From Polaribacter marinaquae (GTDB taxonomy: Bacteria; Bacteroidota; Bacteroidia; Flavobacteriales; Flavobacteriaceae), in NCBI RefSeq assembly GCF_038019025.1, contig NZ_CP150496.1, positions 523,501 to 587,500 on the forward strand: DNA of 64,000 bases, read 5' to 3'. The notes beneath the pieces were generated by a model. The model saw nothing but the letters and a program-made list of their open reading frames with translations. It was not told where the DNA came from and did not search any database. The number at the start of each line of letters is the position of its first letter. Position 1 is the stretch's first letter. Positions 17,908-27,396 of the stretch are shown here, one piece after another. A program made the translations under genes and the position numbers.

Positions 17908-17915
17908 CAAATGTA
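17908..17915 (-). promoter_or_regulatory. Putative -7 box of glyA
   Basis: On the minus strand this reads TACATTTG (TAnnTTTG consensus), 23 bases from the glyA start codon. No TTG at the expected -33 distance is evident. Confidence 0.45.
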
Positions 17916-18052
17916 ACAAAAAACAAAATCCTATTAAATAACTTTTTCGTATATTTTTAAAGAACTTATTAAGATTTATACAATTCAAAAAAAAGCATTG
18001 TTAAAAATAAGTTATTCGTTAAATTTCATTTTAAAGATGAGAAAAAATTGCA

Positions 18053-18060
18053 TAAATTTG
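18053..18060 (+). promoter_or_regulatory. Putative -7 box of the fumarylacetoacetase gene
   Basis: TAAATTTG fits TAnnTTTG and lies 24 bases before the ATG at 18084. It lies inside the longer TTG-initiated frame from 18048, supporting the ATG as the real start. Confidence 0.45.
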
Positions 18061-18083
18061 AACAAAATAAAGATTTTTATAAG

Positions 18084-19361
18084 ATGATCATAACAGCAAA
18101 TAATCCGAATAGAAAATCATGGTTAAAGGTAGAAGAAGATTCAGATTTTCCGATACAAAATATACCGTTTGGGGTTTTTATTACAAGAGATGATATTATT
18201 ACAATAGGAAGTAGAATTGGCGATTTTGCTATTGATCTAGGCGCTTTACACCAATTAGGTTATTTTGAAGGAATACCATTAACAGATGATATTTTCTTAC
18301 AAGATAATTTAAATGATTTTATTGCAGATGGTAGAAAAACTTGGCGTTTGGTTAGAAATAGAATTGCAGAAATTTTTGATGTAACAAATGGCAATTTAAG
18401 AGACAACGCAAACCATAAAGACAAAATTATCTTTAGAATGGATGAAGTTGAAATGCTTTTACCCGTTTCTGTAGGCGATTATACAGATTTTTATGCAAGT
18501 AAAGAGCACGCTACAAACGTTGGTTCTTTGTTTAGAGATCCAGAAAATGCATTATTACCAAACTGGTTACATATACCAATTGGTTACCATGGTAGAAGTT
18601 CTTCTATAATACCTTCTGGTACACCAATTAGAAGGCCGTTAGGACAAACAAAACCTGCTGAAGGAAGTAAAACTCCTGGTTTTGGACCATCTAAATTATT
18701 AGATTTTGAATTAGAAATGGCATTTATTACTACGGATGCAAATGTACTTGGAGACAGAATTCCTATCGAAGAAGCAGAAGAATATATTTTTGGTTTAGTA
18801 CAATTTAACGATTGGTCTGCAAGAGATATTCAAGCTTGGGAATATGTGCCATTAGGCCCTTTCTTAGGAAAGAATTTTGCTTCTACAATTTCACCTTGGA
18901 TTGTTACTTTAGATGCATTAGAGCCTTTTAGAACAGAAAACCCGAAGCAAGTGCATGAGCCTTTACCTTATTTAAAGCAAGAAGGAAAAGGTAGTTACGA
19001 TATTAATTTGCAAGTTGGTATTCAGCCAGAAAATGGTGAAGAAACAATTGTTGCAAACTCTAATTTTAAATATATGTACTGGACTATGGCACAGCAATTA
19101 GCGCATCATACCGTTAATGGTTGTCCTGTAGAAGCTGGTGACATGATGGGTTCTGGTACAATTTCTGGACCAACCAAAGATAGTTTTGGTTCTATGTTAG
19201 AGTTAACTTGGCGTGGACAAAACCCAATTACTTTAAAAGACGGAACTACACGTAAGTTTATAAACGATAACGATACTGTTATTATGCGTGCACATTGTAA
19301 AAATGATACCATAAGAATTGGTTTTGGAGAATGTATTGGTAAAGTTTTACCCGCCAAATAA
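18084..19361 (+). CDS. fahA: Fumarylacetoacetase
   Basis: The 425-residue enzyme (ATG at 18084; the in-frame TTG at 18048 is upstream of a probable promoter box) performs the last step of tyrosine and phenylalanine breakdown, splitting fumarylacetoacetate into fumarate and acetoacetate. FAH signatures are visible: the N-terminal domain with PFGVFITRD, then DYTDFYASKEHATNVG, YHGRSSSI, LDFELEMAF (metal ligands), DWSARDIQAWEYVPLGPF and GDMMGSGTISGP. Other genes of the pathway are not adjacent; a pterin carbinolamine dehydratase used in phenylalanine hydroxylation is elsewhere in the window. Confidence 0.95.
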   Translation: MIITANNPNRKSWLKVEEDSDFPIQNIPFGVFITRDDIITIGSRIGDFAIDLGALHQLGYFEGIPLTDDIFLQDNLNDFIADGRKTWRLVRNRIAEIFDVTNGNLRDNANHKDKIIFRMDEVEMLLPVSVGDYTDFYASKEHATNVGSLFRDPENALLPNWLHIPIGYHGRSSSIIPSGTPIRRPLGQTKPAEGSKTPGFGPSKLLDFELEMAFITTDANVLGDRIPIEEAEEYIFGLVQFNDWSARDIQAWEYVPLGPFLGKNFASTISPWIVTLDALEPFRTENPKQVHEPLPYLKQEGKGSYDINLQVGIQPENGEETIVANSNFKYMYWTMAQQLAHHTVNGCPVEAGDMMGSGTISGPTKDSFGSMLELTWRGQNPITLKDGTTRKFINDNDTVIMRAHCKNDTIRIGFGECIGKVLPAK

Positions 19362-19380
19362 ATAGCATTTATATTTTAGA

Positions 19381-19426
19381 AACAAAACCTCATTTTTAAA
19401 TTAAAAAATGAGGTTTGTTTTTTTAT
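19381..19426 (+). terminator. Intrinsic terminator after fumarylacetoacetase
   Basis: Arms ACCTCATTTTT and AAAAATGAGGT form a long stem followed by a TTTGTTTTTTT tract, 20 to 65 bases after the stop codon. Confidence 0.85.
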
Positions 19427-19493
19427 GATCAAAATAAAAACACTTAGTTAGAAGATTTTACTATCTTATAAACTTAACAATCAACTACAAATC

Positions 19494-21758
19494 TTGAAAG
19501 AGAAATTAAAACATTTAGAGTTATTCTTAAAAAGTTCTGATTTTAATCGAGGCATTAGAATTGGTGTTGCAATTGCAATACCATTTGCCCTACTCTACTT
19601 TTTAGGATATTTTGAATACGCACCTGCAATTGCAGTTGGTACTTTTTTAAATTCACCAAGTGATATACCTGGAAGTATCAAAAGAAAAGTAAATGCTATT
19701 TTAATAAGTATTCTATTATCAATGGTTATTACGGCAGCAATATTATTTGCTAAACCTTTTTTAGTGGTTTTAATTTTAGTAATTACAATTATTTCGTTTA
19801 TAGTTTCTTTGTTATCTGTTTATGGTTTTAGAGCTTCGTTGGTTTCTTTTTCTGGTTTATTAGCAATGATTATTGCTTTTGCCATTCAGAAACAAACTAC
19901 TCAAGAAATATTAGTACACCTTGGTTTAATGACTCTTGGCGGGTTATGGTATTTAGTGGTTTCTTATGTTTTTCAAAAACTAGCTCCTAAAAAAGATCAA
20001 AATCAATTATTATCTGACTCTTTATTACTAATTGGCGAATATTTAAAATTAAGAGCAAAACTTTTAACTAAAAAAACAAAAAGAGACGAGTTACTTAAAA
20101 AAACTTTTGTTCTTCAGAATCAAATTAATGAAAAACACGAAACTTTAAGAGAAGCATTACTTACCGCAAGAAAACGCTCTGGTAGATCTAGATACGAAGA
20201 AAAACAATTACTGATTTTTGTTTCATCAATAAAAATTTTCGAATTAATTGAAGCAAAGCATTTAGATTATAAAATGATTGATTCTATTTTTGGGGAACGA
20301 AAATCATTTTTAAAAGCATCTAAAAAACTAAACAAAATTATGGGAAACCATCTTATTGTTTTATCTGAATTATTAATTCAGAACGAAAAAATACCTAATA
20401 AAGATGTTTTATTAAAAGCTCTTTCAAAAACAAAAGAATCTATTAATCAATATGTAGAAAGTGTTCAACTGCCAGAAGCAAGAGAAGGTGCTTTAGTGTT
20501 GCAAAACTTATACGATTATCAAGAGCAATTATTAGAAGAAATAAGAGTAATTAGACGTGTAATGGCCAATGTACATGATGCATCTAAAATTTCTTTAAAA
20601 AGAGAAAGTTCAAATCAGTTTTTAACATTACAAGAATATCGTTTTAATGTATTATTGCAGAATTTAAGCTTAAAATCTACCATTTTTAGACACTCTCTAA
20701 GATTAACATTTGCCTTGGTTTTTGGTTATCTCTTCGGATATTTTCTAGAAATACAAAATACCTATTGGATTTTATTAACCATAATCGTAATCATGCGACC
20801 AAGTTACGGTTTAACACGTTTAAGAACCAAAGATCGAATTATAGGAACTTTAATTGGTGCTGCAATTGCTTTAAGTATTGTTTCTATAACTCAAAATATT
20901 GTAGTTTATAGCATTTTAGCTTTTTCTTCATTAATTTTTGCTGTTTCATTGTTGCAACAAAATTATAAATCTGTAGCAGCTTTGGTAACAATAAGTATTG
21001 TATTTGTATACTCTTTAATGAACCCTGATGCATATGAAGTAATTCAGTACAGAGTTTTAGATACTATTATAGGAGCTATAATTGCCATTGTAACTAATTA
21101 TTTAATACTTCCTACTTGGGAAATCGATAATCAGAAACAAATTTTAGTAAATGCGCTTAAAATGAATAAAAATTATCTTTTAGCAACGCAAGAACTATAT
21201 AAAAACCCAGATATCAATAAATTACATTATAATTTAGCTCGAAAAGAAGTATTTTTAGCAATAAGTAATTTAAATGCTTCTTTTCAAAGATTAACTCAAG
21301 ATCCTAAATCAAAACAAAAAGAATTTGAATTGGTGTATGAAATTGTAACCATTAACCAAACTATGGTTTCTGCAATTGCTTCTATTGGTAACTTTATAAT
21401 CAATCATAAAACGACACCAGCTTCTAAAGAATTTGATATTTTAATTGATAAAATTAGCAACTCTTTACAACTAGCTTGTACCAATTTACAAGTAAAAACT
21501 AGCAATGCTAAAGTAGCAGAAGAAATTGTAGAAAAAGCAGAAAACAAACTTTTAAATGCGTATCAAAAATTATCTAATTTAAGAGATGAAAGCATTAAAA
21601 AAGGCAATACCGAAATAGACCAAAAAACATTGCATGCACTGCAAGAAGCCTATTTAATTTCTAATCATATGGTTTGGTTAAAATCACTATCAGAAAGTTT
21701 AAAAAAAGCTACAAATAAGTACAAAAAAACTATTTTAGAAAACCAATTAACTCACTAA
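19494..21758 (+). CDS. FUSC family (YccS/YhfK-like) inner-membrane protein
   Basis: The 754-residue protein appears to begin at a TTG at 19494, as no ATG lies nearby in frame. It has two blocks of transmembrane helices (about 22-165 and 395-545) separated by a helical cytoplasmic domain and followed by a C-terminal helical domain, the layout of FUSC proteins related to aromatic acid exporters (AaeB) and YccS. The second membrane block carries the RHSLRLTFALVFGYLFG and IVIMRPSYGLTRLRTKDR segments characteristic of the family. A transport role is inferred; the substrate is unknown. Confidence 0.88.
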   Translation: MKEKLKHLELFLKSSDFNRGIRIGVAIAIPFALLYFLGYFEYAPAIAVGTFLNSPSDIPGSIKRKVNAILISILLSMVITAAILFAKPFLVVLILVITIISFIVSLLSVYGFRASLVSFSGLLAMIIAFAIQKQTTQEILVHLGLMTLGGLWYLVVSYVFQKLAPKKDQNQLLSDSLLLIGEYLKLRAKLLTKKTKRDELLKKTFVLQNQINEKHETLREALLTARKRSGRSRYEEKQLLIFVSSIKIFELIEAKHLDYKMIDSIFGERKSFLKASKKLNKIMGNHLIVLSELLIQNEKIPNKDVLLKALSKTKESINQYVESVQLPEAREGALVLQNLYDYQEQLLEEIRVIRRVMANVHDASKISLKRESSNQFLTLQEYRFNVLLQNLSLKSTIFRHSLRLTFALVFGYLFGYFLEIQNTYWILLTIIVIMRPSYGLTRLRTKDRIIGTLIGAAIALSIVSITQNIVVYSILAFSSLIFAVSLLQQNYKSVAALVTISIVFVYSLMNPDAYEVIQYRVLDTIIGAIIAIVTNYLILPTWEIDNQKQILVNALKMNKNYLLATQELYKNPDINKLHYNLARKEVFLAISNLNASFQRLTQDPKSKQKEFELVYEIVTINQTMVSAIASIGNFIINHKTTPASKEFDILIDKISNSLQLACTNLQVKTSNAKVAEEIVEKAENKLLNAYQKLSNLRDESIKKGNTEIDQKTLHALQEAYLISNHMVWLKSLSESLKKATNKYKKTILENQLTH

Positions 21759-21810
21759 AAAACAGTAAAATAAATTTTTAACAATTCGTTAAATCAATTC
21801 TTTTTTTATC

Positions 21811-21818
21811 TAATTTTG
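21811..21818 (+). promoter_or_regulatory. Putative -7 box of the GNAT-nitrilase gene
   Basis: TAATTTTG matches TAnnTTTG, 42 bases before the ATG at 21861; the -33 element is not clear. Confidence 0.4.
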
Positions 21819-21860
21819 TTTTAAGAAAATGGTCTATTTTAAAAAACCATTGCATTAAAA

Positions 21861-23387
21861 ATGATACAAAACATAGAGAATATTGAGCTTCATTATTTAA
21901 CATTAAATGACTACAAACAGTTAAAAGAAGCAATGATTGAAGCATATGCAAGTATGCCAGATTCTTATTGGAAAGAAGACCAAATTAAGGCTTTAATTGA
22001 TAAATTTCCAGAAGGACAAGTAGTGATAAAAATTAACGGAGAATTAGCGGGTTGCGCTCTTTCGATAATTTTAGATTACGATAGTTTTGATGACCAACAT
22101 ACGTATAAAGAAATAACAGGCGCATTTACATTTAATACGCATAATACAAGCGGTGATGTTTTATACGGCATTGATGTTTTTATTAAATCTGAATATAGAG
22201 GTTTACGTTTAGGTAGAAGGTTGTATGATTACAGAAAAGAATTAACAGAAAAACTAAACTTAAGAGGCATCGCTTTTGGCGGTAGAATTCCTAATTATCA
22301 CAAGTTTTCTAATAAATTATCCCCAAAAGAATACATAGAAAAAGTAAAAAGAAAAGAAATTCATGATCCTGTTTTAAATTTTCAAATTTCTAATGATTTT
22401 CATCCTTCAAAAATTTTAAAGGGATATTTAGAAGGTGATGAAAATTCTGGTGAGTTTGCTGTATTACTAGAATGGGATAACATTTATTATCAAAAAAAAT
22501 CTAAAAGAGCAACGAGTAATAAAAAAGTGGTTCGATTAGGATTAATACAATGGCAAATGCGCTTGTACAAAGATTTGGAAGAATTAATGCAACAAGCAGA
22601 ATATTTTGTAGATGCCGTTTCTGCATACCGATCGGATTTTGCGCTTTTTCCAGAGTTTTTTAATGCACCTTTAATGGCTGCTAATAATCATTTACCAGAA
22701 TCGCAAGCCATAAGAGAATTGGCTAAATATACGCCAGAAATTGTTCAAAAATTCTCTGAATTAGCTATAACATACAACATCAATATCATTACCGGTAGTA
22801 TGCCAGAAATTAAAGATGGCTTATTGTATAATGTTGGTTATCTATGTAAAAGAGATGGTACAACAGACCGTTACGAAAAACTACATGTTACACCAGATGA
22901 AGCAAAGGTTTGGGGAATGCAAGGTGGTAATGAATTAAAAACTTTTGATACCGATTGTGGTAAAATAGGTATTTTAATTTGTTACGATTCTGAGTTTCCA
23001 GAATTAAGTAGATTGCTTGCAGATGAAGGTATGGATATTCTATTTATTCCTTTTTTAACCGACACACAAAATGGCTATTCTAGAGTTAGACATTGTGCGC
23101 AAGCAAGAGCTATAGAAAATGAATGTTATGTGGCCATTGCTGGTAGTGTTGGTAATTTACCAAAAGTAAATAATATGGATATACAATATGCCCAATCTAT
23201 GGTTTTTACGCCTTGTGATTTTTCTTTTCCGGCTAACGGAATTAAAGCAGAAGCAACTACAAACACAGAAATGATTTTAATTGCTGATGTTGATTTAGAT
23301 TTATTAAAAGATTTAAACAAATTTGGTTCTGTTAGAAACTTAAAAGACAGAAGAAAAGATATTTTTGAATTGAAAAAGAAGAAATAA
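21861..23387 (+). CDS. GNAT acetyltransferase / carbon-nitrogen hydrolase fusion
   Basis: The 508-residue protein fuses two catalytic domains. Residues about 5-200 form a GNAT N-acetyltransferase (the acetyl-CoA loop is in SEYRGLRLGRRLYDYRK). Residues about 225-505 form a nitrilase-superfamily amidase with the full catalytic triad: Glu in ALFPEFFNAP, Lys in YEKLHVTP and Cys in LICYDSEFPE. Such fusions are widespread and usually annotated as bifunctional; the substrate is unresolved. The gene is monocistronic, between a promoter-like box and a strong terminator. Confidence 0.92.
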   Translation: MIQNIENIELHYLTLNDYKQLKEAMIEAYASMPDSYWKEDQIKALIDKFPEGQVVIKINGELAGCALSIILDYDSFDDQHTYKEITGAFTFNTHNTSGDVLYGIDVFIKSEYRGLRLGRRLYDYRKELTEKLNLRGIAFGGRIPNYHKFSNKLSPKEYIEKVKRKEIHDPVLNFQISNDFHPSKILKGYLEGDENSGEFAVLLEWDNIYYQKKSKRATSNKKVVRLGLIQWQMRLYKDLEELMQQAEYFVDAVSAYRSDFALFPEFFNAPLMAANNHLPESQAIRELAKYTPEIVQKFSELAITYNINIITGSMPEIKDGLLYNVGYLCKRDGTTDRYEKLHVTPDEAKVWGMQGGNELKTFDTDCGKIGILICYDSEFPELSRLLADEGMDILFIPFLTDTQNGYSRVRHCAQARAIENECYVAIAGSVGNLPKVNNMDIQYAQSMVFTPCDFSFPANGIKAEATTNTEMILIADVDLDLLKDLNKFGSVRNLKDRRKDIFELKKKK

Positions 23388-23399
23388 TTAGATAATAAA

Positions 23400-23431
23400 T
23401 AAAAAGCTCCGAAAATTTCGGAGCTTTTTTA
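23400..23431. terminator. Bidirectional intrinsic terminator
   Basis: AAAAAGCTCCGAAA and TTTCGGAGCTTTTTT form a strong hairpin between convergent genes. Confidence 0.9.
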
Positions 23432-23435
23432 CTTA

Positions 23436-23702
23436 TTAAGAATCTAAATCGTTAAATTGAAATTCGTCATCAAAAGAATCTTCATCTTCTGCATAATCTT
23501 CCATTGTTTGCTCTAATTTAGTACTAATCTTCACCAAATAAATGGTTTCCTCTGTCCTAACTTCAACAGCTTTTATATACTCTCCTTTTGCATTTTTAAA
23601 AGATAAAATATCCGAATAATCATATCCATCAGGATATTTTTCTATCAACAAATCTAAAATATCTGTTGTTAGTTTTGCATAATCTACAATTACTCTTTTC
23701 AT
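23436..23702 (-). CDS. Conserved small acidic protein, unknown function
   Basis: This 88-residue protein has a compact alpha/beta-like N-terminal part (LTTDILDLLIEKYPDGYDYSDI, split here into YPDGYDYSDI), a strand segment with EVRTEETIYLVKIS, and a strongly acidic tail (EDEDSFDDEF). Similar small proteins occur throughout Flavobacteriaceae and are sometimes mislabelled DNA primase; I see no primase motif. It lies 41 bases downstream of the polyamine operon on the same strand and may be its last member, but no functional link is evident. Confidence 0.75.
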   Translation of the reverse strand: MKRVIVDYAKLTTDILDLLIEKYPDGYDYSDILSFKNAKGEYIKAVEVRTEETIYLVKISTKLEQTMEDYAEDEDSFDDEFQFNDLDS

Positions 23703-23743
23703 ATATATAGTTTTTAAATTGGCCTAAAAGCAAAATTTAAGTG

Positions 23744-24721
23744 TTACATTTCTAGTAAATAAGCAAATATTAAAGGCGCCACAATAGTTGCATCACTTTC
23801 TATGATAAACTTAGGTGTATCTATATCTAATTTTCCCCAAGTGATTTTTTCATTAGGAACTGCTCCAGAATAGGATCCATAACTTGTTGTAGAATCAGAA
23901 ATTTGACAAAAATAACTCCAAAATGGTGTATCAGTTCTTTCCATATCTTGATACAACATTGGTACAACACAAATAGGAAAATCACCAGCAATTCCACCAC
24001 CTATTTGAAAAAAACCAATGCCGTTTTTAGAATTCTCTGTATACCAATCGGCTAAAAAGGTCATATACTCTATTCCAGATTTTACTGTAGAAGCTTGTAA
24101 TTCTCCTTTTAAAACATAAGATGCAAAAATGTTACCCATTGTAGAATCTTCCCAACCAGGTACAACAATTGGCAAGTTTTTTTCTGCCGCCGCATACATC
24201 CAAGAATCTTTTAAATCTATTTCATAATGCTCTTCTAAAACACCAGAAAGTAACAACTTGTACATATACTCGTGCGGTAAATAACGTTCTCCGTTCGCCT
24301 CTGCATCTTTCCAAATTTTTACAATATGCTCTTGAATTCTTCTAAAAGCTTCTTCTTCTGGTATACAAGTATCTGTAACTCTATTTAAGCCTTTTTCTAA
24401 TAAATCCCATTCGTCTTGCGGTGTTAAATCTCTATAATTCGGTACACGCTTATAGTGAGAATGTGCTACTAAATTCATAACATCTTCCTCTAAATTTGCG
24501 CCTGTACAAGAGATAATATGAACTTTATCTTGACGAATCATTTCTGCAAAAATTTTACCCAATTCTGCCGTACTCATTGCACCAGCTAAAGAAACCAACA
24601 TTTTGTTTCCTTTATTAAGTTGCGTTTCATAACTTTTTGCAGCATCTACTAAAGCCGCTGCATTAAAGTGAAGAAAATACTTTTCTATAAATTCTGATAT
24701 TGGTTTTTGATTAGTATTCAT
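23744..24721 (-). CDS. Deoxyhypusine synthase family protein, probable homospermidine synthase
   Basis: The 325-residue protein starts at the ATG at 24721, overlapping the agmatinase stop by 11 bases; the longer frame to 24760 is an artefact of that overlap. It shows deoxyhypusine synthase blocks: SLAGAMSTAELG, ISCTGANLEED, VVPGWEDSTMGN, GIGFFQIGGGI and the active-site segment TWGKL, whose Lys (about 297) corresponds to the catalytic Lys of human DHS. Bacteria lack eIF5A, the normal target. Its position behind arginine decarboxylase and agmatinase suggests putrescine as acceptor or donor, giving homospermidine. This is inference; Flavobacteriaceae are known to hold sym-homospermidine as their main polyamine. 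Confidence 0.88.
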   Translation of the reverse strand: MNTNQKPISEFIEKYFLHFNAAALVDAAKSYETQLNKGNKMLVSLAGAMSTAELGKIFAEMIRQDKVHIISCTGANLEEDVMNLVAHSHYKRVPNYRDLTPQDEWDLLEKGLNRVTDTCIPEEEAFRRIQEHIVKIWKDAEANGERYLPHEYMYKLLLSGVLEEHYEIDLKDSWMYAAAEKNLPIVVPGWEDSTMGNIFASYVLKGELQASTVKSGIEYMTFLADWYTENSKNGIGFFQIGGGIAGDFPICVVPMLYQDMERTDTPFWSYFCQISDSTTSYGSYSGAVPNEKITWGKLDIDTPKFIIESDATIVAPLIFAYLLEM

Positions 24722-25655
24722 CTTCATCATTTTTAAATTTTGCCACTTTTTTAAACACATTTTCTTTTGTAAGATCTTCTCCTATATCATAAGAATCTTC
24801 ATTTGATGAAAACTTATAACTTAACATTTTGTAAAATAATTTTGCTGCTAAAAAATCAGATGATTTTTCATTTTCATTTGGGCAAAGTTCAACCATATCA
24901 AAACCAACAACATTTTTTTGCTCGAATACTGTTTTTAAAAATTCTAACGTTTCATAATAAAACAATCCACCTGGTTCTGGTGTTCCTGTAGATGGCATAA
25001 TCGACGGATCTAAAGCATCCAAATCAAACGTAATAAAAACATTTTTACCTAATTGGTCGATAACATCTTCCATCCAATCTTCATTTACAGCCATATCGTG
25101 TGCAAAGAATACCTTATCTAAATTCATATTTCTTTTTTCAGAAATATCCATACTTCTAATACCAACTTGCACCAAATTTGTATTTTGATTTGCCTCATAA
25201 ACAGCACAAGCATGGTTACAAGAAGAACCTTCATATTCTTTTCTTAAATCTGCATGTGCATCAATATGTAGTACTGTTAAATCGCTAAAACACTCGTTAA
25301 ATGCTCTAATTGTCCCTATAGAAATAGAATGTTCTCCACCAAAAACAGTTACAAATTTATTTCTATTGATATATTTTTTTGTTATTTGATGTACTTCTTC
25401 TACCATTGCTTCTGGAGATGAATTTTCAGTAATCGCGTCAGCTAAATAAACGCCTTCTTTGTAAACCTCTGTATCTGTTTCTATATCATACAGCTCCATG
25501 TTTTCTGATGCATTTAAAAATGCTTCCGGACCTTTGTCTGCACCTTTTTGCCATGTACTTGTGCCATCATAAGGAACAGGGATAATTACTATTTTTGAAG
25601 TTGACAGGTTTCCGAACTCCTGCGGAATTCCTGCATATGTTTTATTTGTGTTCAT
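24711..25655 (-). CDS. speB: Agmatinase
   Basis: This 314-residue arginase-family enzyme hydrolyses agmatine to putrescine and urea. The dinuclear manganese site is visible in order: GGEHSISIG (about 116), DAHADLR (about 137), and TFDLDALDPSIMPSTGTPEPGG (about 214, shortened here to DLDALDPS and TGTPEPGG). Length and motifs fit agmatinase better than arginase, and it directly follows arginine decarboxylase (71-base gap). Its stop codon overlaps the next gene, so translation of the deoxyhypusine-synthase homologue is probably coupled. Confidence 0.94.
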   Translation of the reverse strand: MNTNKTYAGIPQEFGNLSTSKIVIIPVPYDGTSTWQKGADKGPEAFLNASENMELYDIETDTEVYKEGVYLADAITENSSPEAMVEEVHQITKKYINRNKFVTVFGGEHSISIGTIRAFNECFSDLTVLHIDAHADLRKEYEGSSCNHACAVYEANQNTNLVQVGIRSMDISEKRNMNLDKVFFAHDMAVNEDWMEDVIDQLGKNVFITFDLDALDPSIMPSTGTPEPGGLFYYETLEFLKTVFEQKNVVGFDMVELCPNENEKSSDFLAAKLFYKMLSYKFSSNEDSYDIGEDLTKENVFKKVAKFKNDEDEY

Positions 25656-25726
25656 TTTATTTGAGATACTTGTAATTGTAAAATCAATTAATAATTAAAT
25701 TTAAAATCTAATTGATTATTTTCTTT

Positions 25727-27118
25727 TTAATAACCTAATATTGATAATAATTCGTTGCTTTTTTGTTGTTCTTTAAAAACGTTAAAAGTTAATTCTCCGT
25801 TTTCATCTCTATCGATTAATAAGTGTTTTGGGTGCGGAATTAAACAATGTTGCAAACCACCAAAACCACCTATAGATTCTTGATACGCACCGGTATTAAA
25901 GAAACCGATGTATAACGGATTATTCTTCTCATAAACAGGTAAATAAATTCCGTTTATATGTTGTTCAGAATTGTAATAATCATCACTGTCGCAAGTTAAA
26001 CCGCCCAACAAAACTCGTTCGTACTGCTTGTTCCACTTATTAATTGGCAGCATAATAAAGCGTTTATTAATTGCCCAAGAATCTGGTAACGTTGTAATAA
26101 AAGACGAGTTTATCATGTTCCATCTTTCTCTATCGTTTTGTTTTTTCTGATATAAAATTTCATAAATAGCAGCACCGGATTCGCCAACAGTAAAGCTTCC
26201 AAATTCTGTAAAAATGTTTGGTACATCTACATCTGCTTCTTCGCAAGCCAATTTAATTTGATTGATAATTTCATCAATCATATATTGATAATCATATTCA
26301 AAACCCAAAGAGTTTTTTATGGGAAAACCACCACCAATATTTAAACTATCTAAAGACGGACAAACTTTTTTAAGGTTGATATAAACGTTTAAACACTTCA
26401 TCAACTCGTTCCAATAATAAGCATTGTCTTTTATGCCTGTATTGATAAAAAAATGTAGCATTTTTAAATCTACTTGAGTATTATTAGCAATTTCTCTTTC
26501 ATAAAAAGAAACAATATTTTTATAGCCAATACCTAATCTAGATGTGTAAAATTCGAATTTTGGTTCTTCTTCGGATGCAATTCTAATACCAACCTTAAAA
26601 GGTTTTTCTGTTTCTTTTTGCAACAACGGTAACTCCTCAAAATTATCAATAATAGGAATTACATTTTTATAATCAGAATTAATTAAATCACCAATATTTT
26701 TAATGTATTGATCCCTTTTAAATCCATTACATATTACAAATGTGTTGTCTTTAATTTTACCTTCTGCTTTTAATTTTTTTACAATATCGATATCAAAAGC
26801 AGATGAAGTTTCTATATGAATATCATTTTTTAAAGCTTCATTTAAAACATGCTTAAAATGAGAACTTTTAGTACAATAACTATAAAAATAGTCTGCTTTA
26901 TAGTTATGCTTTTGCATACTATTTTCAAACCATTCTTTTGCTTTATTGATGTTTTCTGATATTTTTGGCAAGTAGGTAAACTTTAACGGTGCACCATATT
27001 TGGCTGTTAATTCCATTAAATTTATTCCGTGCCAGAATAATTTATTGTTTTCAGTTTTAAATTCTTCTTGAGGAAAATCGAACGTTTGTTCGATTAAATC
27101 TTTATATTTTGTGTTCAC
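25727..27118 (-). CDS. speA: Arginine decarboxylase
   Basis: The 463-residue protein is the short, flavobacterial form of the group IV PLP-dependent decarboxylases (alanine-racemase fold), much shorter than the about 630-residue E. coli SpeA. The PLP lysine lies in SYCTKSSHFKH (near 84). LGIGYKN, LHFFINTG, LNIGGGFP (phosphate-binding glycines) and LLGGLTCDSDDYY with the catalytic Cys from the partner subunit are present. It converts arginine to agmatine, the substrate for the next gene, speB. A long, hairpin-rich leader precedes it, so expression is probably controlled after transcription starts. Confidence 0.92.
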   Translation of the reverse strand: MNTKYKDLIEQTFDFPQEEFKTENNKLFWHGINLMELTAKYGAPLKFTYLPKISENINKAKEWFENSMQKHNYKADYFYSYCTKSSHFKHVLNEALKNDIHIETSSAFDIDIVKKLKAEGKIKDNTFVICNGFKRDQYIKNIGDLINSDYKNVIPIIDNFEELPLLQKETEKPFKVGIRIASEEEPKFEFYTSRLGIGYKNIVSFYEREIANNTQVDLKMLHFFINTGIKDNAYYWNELMKCLNVYINLKKVCPSLDSLNIGGGFPIKNSLGFEYDYQYMIDEIINQIKLACEEADVDVPNIFTEFGSFTVGESGAAIYEILYQKKQNDRERWNMINSSFITTLPDSWAINKRFIMLPINKWNKQYERVLLGGLTCDSDDYYNSEQHINGIYLPVYEKNNPLYIGFFNTGAYQESIGGFGGLQHCLIPHPKHLLIDRDENGELTFNVFKEQQKSNELLSILGY

Positions 27119-27390
27119 TTGTATTTTTAAATTAATTGTACGATAAACCTGTCTGAACTAAAACATTTTTAAGTTTTAGAATAGATATTATAACCTTTTA
27201 AAAAAGGGTTTATCACTGTAATATTTGCAAGTAAACTACATGCAACTTAGAAAAAAGCTGCAATTCTTGAAGAATTGAAAATGGAGATACCTTAATTTTT
27301 TCGTTGCATTTCCAAAATGCGATATAATTTTCATTCTCCGTTAGAAAATTATTTCCGAAATAAGAAAAACTAAACATTTTACTTAAATAA
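27119..27390 (-). promoter_or_regulatory. Structured 5' leader of speA
   Basis: About 270 bases separate the predicted transcription start from the speA ATG. On the minus strand the leader holds four successive inverted repeats: 27324-27352 (9-bp stem), 27306-27320 (6-bp stem, 3-base loop), 27261-27277 (8-bp stem) and 27241-27262 (8-bp stem with one G-U). A 32-codon open frame (27334-27236) begins after GGAGA. This could be a regulatory RNA or a leader peptide responding to arginine or polyamines. I cannot match it to a known riboswitch. Confidence 0.45.
27236..27334 (-). CDS. Possible 32-codon leader ORF upstream of speA
   Basis: The frame starts at an ATG preceded by GGAGA, a rare good Shine-Dalgarno-like sequence in this window, and ends at TAG 118 bases before speA. 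The product begins MKIISHFGNATKK and is rich in Phe and Lys. Its codons coincide with the hairpins of the leader. It might be a chance frame; no homologue is known to me. Confidence 0.25.
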   Translation of the reverse strand: MKIISHFGNATKKLRYLHFQFFKNCSFFLSCM

Positions 27391-27396
27391 GTTAAT

